Positions 1 to 6,403 of a stretch of 10,100 bases of DNA are shown in pieces. The DNA lies in assembly GCA_036939975.1 (NCBI GenBank), contig JALLPB010002221.1, positions 1-10,100 on the forward strand, given 5' to 3'. Both the position numbers and the translations under genes were made by a program. Position 1 is the first letter of the stretch; each line of letters begins with the position of its first letter. The stretch comes from Cyclostephanos tholiformis (taxonomy: Eukaryota > Bacillariophyta > Thalassiosirophyceae > Thalassiosirales > Thalassiosiraceae). The notes beneath the pieces are model-generated. The model was not told where the DNA came from. It saw only the letters and a program-made list of their open reading frames with translations, and did not search any database.

Positions 1-2
1 TG

Positions 3-305
3 TGGCTCGGCCTGCTTGCAAAATTTTGTTCCGAGAAAGTTGCCTACGTGGAACCAAACCCTTCTTTTTTTCCTTATGCGCGGGAAAATTCTCAATTGCA
101 GCCCCTACTCATGCAAAAAATTGACAGGAGAAGTACTCATGCCTTGCCAGAAAAGTACACCTTCTATGCCACCAAAAAGGGGGCTTTCCTTTGATCTCCA
201 ATGTTTTGGGCCTATTGTGTTGTGGATGTACATAGGATGACTAATGACTATGTAGGACAGAAGAGTACAGCATCACAGATGTTTTATCCCTTAGACCTAG
301 CTTAG
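3..305 (+). pseudogene. Probable decayed or partial coding remnant, unknown protein
   Basis: The frame starting at base 3 is open from the window edge to a TGA at 192-194 and then open again to a TAG at 303-305. Both halves read like real protein, with mixed aromatic and charged residues, for example VAYVEPNPSFFPYAREN before the TGA and SPMFWAYCVVDVHR after it. It has no repeats or low complexity. The frame starting at base 1, open over 1-240, looks less protein-like and is probably its shadow. The segment is cut by the window edge, so start and family are unknown and I do not recognise it. It may be the end of a transposon-derived gene or a host exon. The single TGA may be a nonsense mutation; an intron boundary or small indel there is also possible. 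Confidence 0.3.
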
Positions 306-1260
306 TGGTAAATTTGGATTGATATTTGGCTCTCCATTCATCCAAATGTAGACCAAATATTGCCTACCAGCAAGAAGGTCAGAGAGGCAGGGTAACCCTG
401 GCTAAAATGTGACGTAAGCCATTTTAAATGTACCATATTTATGTACTTTTGGCATGCCTGGCATGAGACCAGATGCTAGACGTGTATCAAAGGCCAGACA
501 ACTGTGTCAGGACCTACAGAATGCTGACCTGGCAAGGTGCCACATCAGCATCCTAATGCAGGACTGCTGGTCCCAATGCAGGATTGTGTAGTTCTACATG
601 CATGGATGGTATCAGACAGACCATCACCTCAGAATCCTAGAAGATCTTTATTTCTTTGTTGAGACCTCATCCTAGATTGCCTATAGAGTAGATCATTTCT
701 AAGGCTTATAATTTTCATTTAAGCAAAACTCTACACTTTTGAGCCCCAAGCATCTATGATTGTTTTTTAGATTTAGAATCAGCCCTCCCTACCTGTCATG
801 CTGCATCTCTAGTTTGGGGAGGAGGCCTTTGGCACTATTGTACAATACCTCATTAGGCAACCTCATAGGCTCTAGGGGAAACTCTGCCTCGAACAAATTT
901 CGGAGTCTAGGTACTCTGTCTCTTCAAGACTCTCCAACAAGAAAGGGAAGATACTGTGCCCACATAGTAGTTCCCCAAGTAGAGCACACAAGAAAGGGGT
1001 GATGTTGACAAAAAATTTGGCCATTCAGTCAAGTTCCTATGCATGCGCCCTACTCACAAACCAAGTGTCAACGGTTCCTGAATGACCCACCACTATCGAA
1101 GATAGCCAGCTGTGCTTCGTCCGCTGTGAGGCCGTAGAGGAAGAGGATACCATGTGCCTCTTGGAATGGGGCACCCTTGATCGCCTAGAAGCCCACCAGG
1201 ATTCTACATTAGTAGTATAAATCACTAGATTGCCTAAAATTCCGTGAACTAAAATACGAA
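306..1260. other. AT-richer flank without a supported gene
   Basis: No convincing gene is seen here. The base composition is clearly more AT-rich than the block that starts near 1265. Small items: a 7-bp inverted repeat TAAAATG/CATTTTA at 403-409 and 420-426, a near-palindrome (CAGGG/CCCTG arms, 388-400), and a short repeated AATGCAGGA at about 556 and 575. Minus-strand open stretches at 1024-872 (50 codons from an ATG) and 1184-1068 have somewhat protein-like composition but match nothing I know. They may be fragments of old coding sequence. Confidence 0.4.
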
Positions 1261-1265
1261 GTGGT

Positions 1266-2064
1266 TATGCTACCAAAGGAGATCGGTGAGCACTCCCATC
1301 CGCACATACGCCCACCAGGCCAATCCTAGGATAGTCTTGCTTGATGTAGACTCTGCGCCCTGAGGGTGTGACCCTGGGGTTGGCGTCGGTACATGCCCCC
1401 CCCAGAGCCAAACTTTGAGGACCGGAGACCGCCCGGGTGGTAGGCGACGGTCCCACTGATTCTGAAAAGTGAAAAAACGGGGGTGATGAAGTGGAGAATG
1501 CTCTCCCTGCCTGAACCCACAGATCCATTGAACGGCCGTTGCGGCTGAAACGGATGGACCTCGGCGAACAGGGTACGATCCCCGCCAGGCATGGCCTGCA
1601 AGGTTGAAATAGAGAGTCCGACCGACAAGGGTGGGAACTTGAGCAATTCTGGTTCGTGTCCGGTCAAGATGGACTGATGCGGTGCTCACGTCCATCCGAG
1701 CTGCTGGATGTTGGCGTAGGCCATCTGTCCAGGATTAGATCATCCTGATGCCCATGACCTGTCAGAGTGCCCGCGTGCGGCGCATATCTGGGTCATATTG
1801 GTGCACCCGGGTACAACCCATCGTGAGGCGTGGCCCGCACGGAAAGTTGTGTCCGCTTGGACAGACTGAACCAGGTTCATGTCTGCCACAAGCTGCCAGG
1901 TATGAGTGAGATGCTCAAAGAGCAGAGCACCAAATCCCGGGAGTCGACGATGCATTGTATGCAAACGCCGGGTCACGTCCAGGCGTTGTATAATGCGACG
2001 CCCGGAGTCGCGTGAGTGTGCAGCGGCCTACAGACTTGATTCTGTTGACCGGGTGCCCTCAGGA
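1266..2064 (-). other. 3' region of the DIRS-like element, probably non-coding
   Basis: These about 800 bases follow the recombinase stop. DIRS elements carry split direct repeats or an internal complementary region here. I see an imperfect direct repeat (18 of 22 bases plus one gap) at 1281-1302 and 1676-1698, a 9-bp inverted pair CGGATGGAC/GTCCATCCG at 1551-1559 and 1690-1698, CAGGATTAG at 1730-1738 and again at 2060-2068, and the hairpin repeats at 1952-2013. All three minus frames stay open over about 1326-1528. The longest runs 141 codons from an ATG at 1695 to a TAG at 1270, but the translations are rich in Pro, Gly, Ser and His, mutually overlapping and unrecognisable. Low stop density from high GC is the simpler explanation. 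Confidence 0.45.
1952..2013. repeat. Imperfect tandem repeat with two hairpins, just after the recombinase gene
   Basis: The segments 1952-1980 and 1983-2013 are imperfect direct copies: both run GC-TTGTAT, then GC-A-ACGCC, then GG and a TC-CG end. Two small hairpins sit on them: AACGCC (1964-1969) with GGCGTT (1982-1987), and GCGAC (1995-1999) with GTCGC (2007-2011). The position, about 50 bases past the recombinase stop, is where DIRS elements keep the sequences used to complete or circularise the cDNA. That role is inference; the repeats themselves are visible. Confidence 0.35.
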
Positions 2065-3180
2065 TTAGCCGACATTTTGGAAGGTGAAGGCCGAGCTCAT
2101 CATTTTTGCGACGCCTGCAGTCAGCGCTCCAATCTGTGTGTGGATGTAGGTCAGGTACGTCAGTGACGTCCACCGCCCAACCCGCATGATGGTGCTGTCT
2201 GACGCTCCACTAAGTTTCAGAGCCATGGCTCCGCCCGCCCGGAGGCTGTGCGAGGAGATGCGGTCGATGGTGTAGCCTCGGAGGAGGAGGCCGTCACTGA
2301 TGGCGCCCCAACGTACCGCAATGCCGATGTCCCGATCAGAGACGTGCGTGGTGTGTTGTGGGGAGTGGACGACAGTGTCCAAACAGGTACTTGGTGGGTG
2401 GTTGTGGAGGGCAGCAATACGTCGCGCCAGGGCGGCGACGGGGCAGATGGCTCCCCCAACAGCGTCGTGATGGATGACCGCCCCTTTGGTGCCGTTTTTG
2501 GTGTTGGCAATGCAGATGGTTGCACTGTCCGCCGAAAGGAGTGTCGCTAGGGGCGCAGAATGCTGGAGGATTGTCCCTCGGTGCCACAGCCTGACGTCGC
2601 ATTTCCGAAGCGATATCGTTCGTTTCCTGCGGGCAGCTGGCGGGGATGTGTATTCCCCTACTCGGAGGAGATAGAAGAACGCAACTGTGACCAGGTCGGC
2701 GACTGTGTCCAGGTGGGGAGTCCATCGGTAGTTGGTTGCTATGGCCGTGATGGTGGATATTGGCAGGGCGAGCTTCGGCTGTGGGGCAGGGTCGTTGTTG
2801 CGGTAATGTTTGATTAGCCGGGAGAGTGGGAGGTCAAGGGATTGTTGGGCAGGAGACGACCGTCGGGGGTCGGGATGTCCGTCCAAAACGAATTTTTGGG
2901 CGACATGCCTGAGAGCCCTTTCGACAGATTGAACCGTGACCTGATTTCCAAGGCCGTACTTTCCTTCCCGCACGGTAACAGCAAACGTGAGGAGTTTATT
3001 GGTGTCCACGGTGTGGTGGGCAGATCCGTCGGACCCATAGAATGTTTTGTTGTGGTCCGTCCACGCCTTCCACCAGCGGTCCCGTTCGGCCCCATCCACT
3101 GTGGCAGTTTCAATCGCGTCCCACGCAATGTCTCGAAGACGTTGGACCTCACCCACGGCGGCGTGGATGCCAGTGCCCAT
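2065..3180 (-). CDS. Tyrosine recombinase (DIRS-type integrase)
   Basis: A 371-residue protein that should integrate the circular cDNA copy of the element by tyrosine-mediated strand exchange in the nucleus. The catalytic set is visible: Arg173 in LLRVGEYTS, a Lys in the TKNGTKG beta-hairpin (228 or 232), His311 and Arg314 in SSHSLRAGG, Trp337 in GRWTS at the second His/Trp position, and the nucleophile Tyr345 in YLTYIHTQ. The N-terminal about 130 residues fit a core-binding domain (WWKAWTDHNKTF). The start is the first ATG after an in-frame TAA 11 codons upstream; the stop is TAA. Its first 367 bases overlap the end of the RT/RNase H gene in a different frame, as usual in DIRS elements. No separate promoter is evident, so it is probably translated from the element's transcript. 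Family assignment is firm. Confidence 0.92.
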   Translation of the reverse strand: MGTGIHAAVGEVQRLRDIAWDAIETATVDGAERDRWWKAWTDHNKTFYGSDGSAHHTVDTNKLLTFAVTVREGKYGLGNQVTVQSVERALRHVAQKFVLDGHPDPRRSSPAQQSLDLPLSRLIKHYRNNDPAPQPKLALPISTITAIATNYRWTPHLDTVADLVTVAFFYLLRVGEYTSPPAARRKRTISLRKCDVRLWHRGTILQHSAPLATLLSADSATICIANTKNGTKGAVIHHDAVGGAICPVAALARRIAALHNHPPSTCLDTVVHSPQHTTHVSDRDIGIAVRWGAISDGLLLRGYTIDRISSHSLRAGGAMALKLSGASDSTIMRVGRWTSLTYLTYIHTQIGALTAGVAKMMSSAFTFQNVG

Positions 3181-5663
3181 GGCTGATTGTCCGGGAGGGG
3201 AAAAGCAGAGTTAAACGCGGAGCAGAAAGCTGTGTCAGACAGGGTGGACGACACGCGAAAGAGGGCTTCCGCTTTTGAAGGCCGAGACGCAATGTCGGCC
3301 ATCACATTGGCCGATCCTGGTACATGGATTGTGGTGAGGTGGCCGGCGTGTTGGCAATGGAGCATGTACGCAAGTCCACGGAGGAAGCGTCCCGCGGTCG
3401 GGGTCTTTGACTTGGACGCCATTTTATCGACCCAACTAACTGTTGGGGTGTTGTCGCACAGGGTTCCAATCGGGGAGTGCTTTATGCACGGACCTCTGTT
3501 CAGAATGACCCCGATGGCCAGGACTTCTGCTGCGAGTTCTAAGTCCGAATTGGTGAGGCTGCCGCCCGGGTTGTCGTCCGAGATTACGTCGGAGGCAATA
3601 TCGGCGGGGAATTTGTCGCGCCAGACACATGGTTGCATTGGCTCGGCAAGCGAGAACCATACTCCTCCGGCTCCCTCCGCCGCCGCGTCGTGGTAGCCTG
3701 CGAAGTGTGGCATGCTGGGAACCAGCTCGTTGACGTGTGTTGGGCGAGAGCTGAGGATTTTCAAGAGCGAGATGATGTCCTCCAAGGCTGCGCGGATCTC
3801 GGAGGTCCCGCCGAGTCCAACAATCTTGGGGCTTCCTCGCATTGCGGTGTTCACTGGCGTGAAGAAACCCTTGGCCGCTGGGAGGATGATTGACGCATGT
3901 CTCAGTTTTCCGACAAGCATTTGGAGTGCCTTGAGGGGGACTGTTTTGCGACGAAGGAGGGTGTGGGTCGCTTTGATGTAAGCCGTCGCTTTTGCTGCCG
4001 GGAGGCGGACCGTGCGCCGGATGCCATCGAAGTCGAATCCAATCATTTCTTTGAGAGCCACAAAATTTCCATCTCCGTGAATGAGTTTCTTTCGGGAGAT
4101 GGGGTCTTTGCCGCCGTCATGATGTGTGATGTCGGGGGGGGGGAATAATGCATGGATGCCGTGCACTGCCGCACGGCGGATCTTGGGTAGGTGTGAACCG
4201 TCCACTGACTGCGTTGCTGCGTAGCAAAAGTCGTCCACATACACCTGGAGGAGTTGTGTGGGGGCTTTTGTCCGTGCGTGCAGGGGAACATCCGCGACTG
4301 TCATCAGGTCTTCGACGGGGTCATGCGGGAGGGGGACATCCGTGTCTGCGAAGTGCTGTGCGAGGTCTCGTGCGGACTCCGTCACGGCACAGAAGAGGGA
4401 AGGGCTTGCCACCCAGCCCATTTGAACCGCCGCGGGGATCACCAACCGACACGGCTCGCCGGCCGGCTGTGGGAGGACGTATGCAAAGTTGAAAGCATCG
4501 TCCTCCTTGACTACCAAGCGCCAAAATCCATCGCTGATGTCTAACTTGGAAAACAGGATGTGGAGGCCCGCGGGGGTGTCACGCATGTATTGTAGGAGGC
4601 GAGGGAGTACCTTGCCAATCTCTTTGACGGGGACTGTAGGAGCCGTGAGGACGGTGGAGTCATTCACACTCTGCTGTGTGACCGTGACTACCCCGTTGAC
4701 CTCTTGGTACACTGGGAAGGACAGGTCGAGGATGATGCGTCCGCGCCGTCCCACCTGGGGTATCAGGGCCACCGGGGATATTTTGAGGTTGTGCGGGCGG
4801 AGGCGTTTCACGTCGTCCCACAACATCACTTTGCAGAAACCGGCGCTGACTTGGTACTCGATATCTTCCTTGAAGAGTGCCACGGCATCGGGGGTGCGGG
4901 CTGTCGGGTGCGGCCCGCGTTCGATCGCCGTTTCGATGGTGTCCCATGACCAGTCGGGCCCGCAGTCGACCTCAATCCCCTCGCGCCATGTGTGCAAGAC
5001 CGGTGCAAAGGGATGGACGTCCGCCAAGGGCTGGGGTTGCATTAAAGATCGCGGCTTACCTTGGCTTCGAACTGTCGCTGTCACCGAATCTCGGGGCTTG
5101 AGCGCCGATGTCGTGGCGGGGCCGTCGTGCTGCGCTAGGTGTTGAGCCGCCTTGGTAACGAAACCTGTTGCTGGGGTGACGGACGCTGCCGTCGCCGCTA
5201 CCGCCAACGACGCTAGTTGGGAAGGGGTGAGGTTGTAGGTAGTTCGGAGTGTAGGGGGGGGATGCCGCCGGGTCGCCGGTAATGGCGTGCTCGCGAAGGT
5301 GACCTTTGGTCGTTTGGGCCCCCTACCCCTGCGTCCCACATTGGGGCTCGGCGGTGGCCGTTTGTCTGGAATGTGTTGCGGGGGGCGAGGCTCCGGGGCA
5401 GGTTTCCCCGGGGTGAAGGGTTCGTCGTTCTCCACGCGGGTCGTGCTGGCCCGGAGGTGGATGGCTCGGTGCTGGGTAGGCCGGCTGCTACTCGGGTGCG
5501 CCGTGCCGGTGGGGGAGGAGGGAAATGTTGGCGGTGTCCCCGGTGGTCTGGGGGACCGATGTTGGGCAAGCCGTGGGTCTGGCGGCAATGCTACGTCCGT
5601 CACGGGGCGTCGGGCGGCTGCTGGCAGGTCGCAGTCACGTACAGGTAGTCTGGGTGATGGCGG
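2814..5663 (-). CDS. Reverse transcriptase / RNase H polyprotein segment of a DIRS-like element
   Basis: This segment copies the element RNA into DNA and removes the RNA strand. Numbered from the GTG at 5603, residues 1-185 form a Pro/Arg/Ser-rich, probably disordered linker with a basic patch (GRRGRGPKRPKV). RT covers about 200-560: motif A LDISDGFWR with Asp355 and motif C YVDD at 455-458. RNase H covers about 630-780 with Asp639 (GYHDAAAEGAGG), Glu689 (SDLELAAE), Asp717 (LCDNTPTVSW) and Asp770 (VPGSANVMADIASR). The C-terminal tail overlaps the recombinase gene in another frame and ends in TAA. The frame is open back to the TGA at 5666-5664, but the first ATG is only at 5042, after the whole linker. 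I therefore infer translation by readthrough from the thioredoxin segment; initiation at 5042 would still give intact RT and RNase H. Confidence 0.92.
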   Translation of the reverse strand, partial: PPSPRLPVRDCDLPAAARRPVTDVALPPDPRLAQHRSPRPPGTPPTFPSSPTGTAHPSSSRPTQHRAIHLRASTTRVENDEPFTPGKPAPEPRPPQHIPDKRPPPSPNVGRRGRGPKRPKVTFASTPLPATRRHPPPTLRTTYNLTPSQLASLAVAATAASVTPATGFVTKAAQHLAQHDGPATTSALKPRDSVTATVRSQGKPRSLMQPQPLADVHPFAPVLHTWREGIEVDCGPDWSWDTIETAIERGPHPTARTPDAVALFKEDIEYQVSAGFCKVMLWDDVKRLRPHNLKISPVALIPQVGRRGRIILDLSFPVYQEVNGVVTVTQQSVNDSTVLTAPTVPVKEIGKVLPRLLQYMRDTPAGLHILFSKLDISDGFWRLVVKEDDAFNFAYVLPQPAGEPCRLVIPAAVQMGWVASPSLFCAVTESARDLAQHFADTDVPLPHDPVEDLMTVADVPLHARTKAPTQLLQVYVDDFCYAATQSVDGSHLPKIRRAAVHGIHALFPPPDITHHDGGKDPISRKKLIHGDGNFVALKEMIGFDFDGIRRTVRLPAAKATAYIKATHTLLRRKTVPLKALQMLVGKLRHASIILPAAKGFFTPVNTAMRGSPKIVGLGGTSEIRAALEDIISLLKILSSRPTHVNELVPSMPHFAGYHDAAAEGAGGVWFSLAEPMQPCVWRDKFPADIASDVISDDNPGGSLTNSDLELAAEVLAIGVILNRGPCIKHSPIGTLCDNTPTVSWVDKMASKSKTPTAGRFLRGLAYMLHCQHAGHLTTIHVPGSANVMADIASRPSKAEALFRVSSTLSDTAFCSAFNSAFPLPDNQPWALASTPPWVRSNVFETLRGTRLKLPQWMGPNGTAGGRRGRTTTKHSMGPTDLPTTPWTPINSSRLLLPCGKESTALEIRSRFNLSKGLSGMSPKNSFWTDIPTPDGRLLPNNPLTSHSPG
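4134..4143 (+). repeat. Ten-G homopolymer inside the RT gene
   Basis: Ten consecutive G residues (C on the coding strand) encode a Pro-Pro-Pro run between the YVDD motif and the RT thumb region. Frame is kept on both sides, so the length shown is consistent with a working gene. Such runs are prone to polymerase slippage and sequencing error. Confidence 0.7.
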
Positions 5664-5671
5664 TCATGCCA
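5658..5671 (-). other. In-frame TGA between thioredoxin and RT, in a weak hairpin loop
   Basis: On the coding strand TGGC and GCCA can pair around a six-base loop ATGACC that contains the TGA ending the thioredoxin segment. Four base pairs is marginal and could be chance. The TGA is followed by C, a context generally associated with leaky UGA termination. The next 20 codons to 5604 are open in the same frame. Confidence 0.3.
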
Positions 5672-6389
5672 AATGGCGTGGGCCACCTTCGCGGCGGGAG
5701 TCCGTGAATGGTGCCGGTCCTGCTTGGGCTGTGAGTCCGCTTGCGGCCTGTGCCGCGGCTGGGTGTCGCGCGTCGGGACTCGGCGTTGGTGCGGTCGTCG
5801 TTGTGGCCGAGGCTCGCCCTCGGCTGCTGGAACTCGTCGTTTTCGTCGCCTCGGCCAGCTGGTGCATCACCGCTGAGCGTCCATCTTGACATACGATGGC
5901 GCCGGTGCCGTCCAGCAGGACCAATGCCGGGATGGTCGACACCTTTAATCTTGTCATGAGGTCATCCCCCCGGGTTCCAACCGCATCGGCATGCGGCATG
6001 GCCGCCCATGGCATTGAAAAGAACAGGTGCTCCGTGTCCTCAGCCGTGCGGCACCGCGAGACAAGGACAATTTCGAGTGCGTCGTTCTCGTTGGGGGCCG
6101 TGGCTGCTCGTTGCGCAGTGTAGTACTTCGTGAGGCTTGGGGTGAACGCGGTGCATGGGCCACACCAGTTTGCACAAAAATACACTCCGATGGAGGTGCG
6201 GCCGCGTAACATGTCCCCAGTTGGGAGGACGCGGACTGTGGGTGCCAACCGGTCCCACGTTGAGTAACCGTGCCCATCATGAATGGACAGGACCGGGCCA
6301 AAGATGTCGAACCACCGGTCGGTGCTGATGTGTGGTGAGCTCGAGAGTGACGGACCTCGGCCGCCCGGAGTCAATGCCGGGGTCCCCTG
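5664..6389 (-). CDS. Nucleoredoxin/tryparedoxin-type thioredoxin domain between Gag and RT
   Basis: A complete thioredoxin fold is recognisable. Numbered from the TTG at 6374: residues 22-60 resemble the nucleoredoxin lead-in (FGPVLSIHDG), 62-74 carry the strand and active site VYFCANWCGPC, 77-85 the following helix FTPSLTKYY, 100-108 the strand LEIVLVSRC, 121-127 the family motif MPWAAMP, and 143-155 the cis-proline strand with Pro149 in VSTIPALVLLD. Both catalytic cysteines (71, 74) are present, so disulfide reductase activity is plausible. A Ser/Thr/Ala/Pro-rich tail follows. The frame is bounded by TGA on both sides and is continuous with Gag upstream and RT downstream. The first ATG (6212) would remove the first part of the fold, arguing for readthrough from Gag or a non-AUG start. 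It was probably captured from a host nucleoredoxin gene. Its role in the element is unknown; it could act on Gag or recombinase cysteines. Confidence 0.85.
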   Translation of the reverse strand, partial: QGTPALTPGGRGPSLSSSPHISTDRWFDIFGPVLSIHDGHGYSTWDRLAPTVRVLPTGDMLRGRTSIGVYFCANWCGPCTAFTPSLTKYYTAQRAATAPNENDALEIVLVSRCRTAEDTEHLFFSMPWAAMPHADAVGTRGDDLMTRLKVSTIPALVLLDGTGAIVCQDGRSAVMHQLAEATKTTSSSSRGRASATTTTAPTPSPDARHPAAAQAASGLTAQAGPAPFTDSRREGGPRHLA

Positions 6390-6403
6390 TCAGGACCCCG
6401 GCA
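6375..6403 (-). promoter_or_regulatory. GC-rich hairpin presenting the Gag stop codon TGA in its loop
   Basis: On the coding strand the arm TGCCGGGGTCC (6403-6393) is perfectly complementary to GGACCCCGGCA (6385-6375). They form an 11-bp, nearly all-GC stem around the 7-nt loop TGACAGG (6392-6386). The first three loop bases are the in-frame TGA that ends Gag, followed by CAG. A stable structure placed exactly on a stop codon between two same-frame segments suggests control of termination, most simply programmed readthrough giving Gag-Trx(-Pol). Known readthrough structures usually lie 3' of the stop codon, so enclosing the stop in the loop is atypical. Alternatives are a cDNA or RNA-processing structure, or coincidence in GC-rich sequence. 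Confidence 0.6.

Noticed and set aside
760..1002. 80-codon plus-strand open frame in the left flank
   Set aside because: Begins with TTG, ends with TGA, and shows no domain; no support beyond being open.
872..1024. 50-codon minus-strand frame from an ATG, with a hydrophobic then acidic product
   Set aside because: Protein-like but too short, unrecognised and without conserved context; mentioned only as a possible fragment.
1068..1184. Minus-strand piece after a CTTCTAG that could be a terminal exon (reads GILFLYGLTADEAQLAIFD)
   Set aside because: Looks protein-like and follows a plausible splice acceptor, but no donor, upstream exon or homologue could be identified.
3187..3696. 169-codon plus-strand open frame opposite RNase H
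   Set aside because: Antisense to a frame with all RNase H catalytic residues; no motif of its own.
5287..5889. 200-codon plus-strand open frame opposite the thioredoxin/RT linker
   Set aside because: Antisense shadow of the Pro/Arg-rich coding sequence in GC-rich DNA; Gly/Arg/Val-rich with no recognisable motif.
5664..6392. Selenocysteine reading of the TGAs beside the thioredoxin domain
   Set aside because: The TGAs lie outside the fold and the active-site cysteines are ordinary TGC/TGT codons; the hairpin does not look like a SECIS element.
6373..6400. Resemblance to a 2A ribosome-skipping peptide (TGDPGI) near the Gag/thioredoxin boundary
   Set aside because: It is in a different frame from Gag and lacks the NPGP core.
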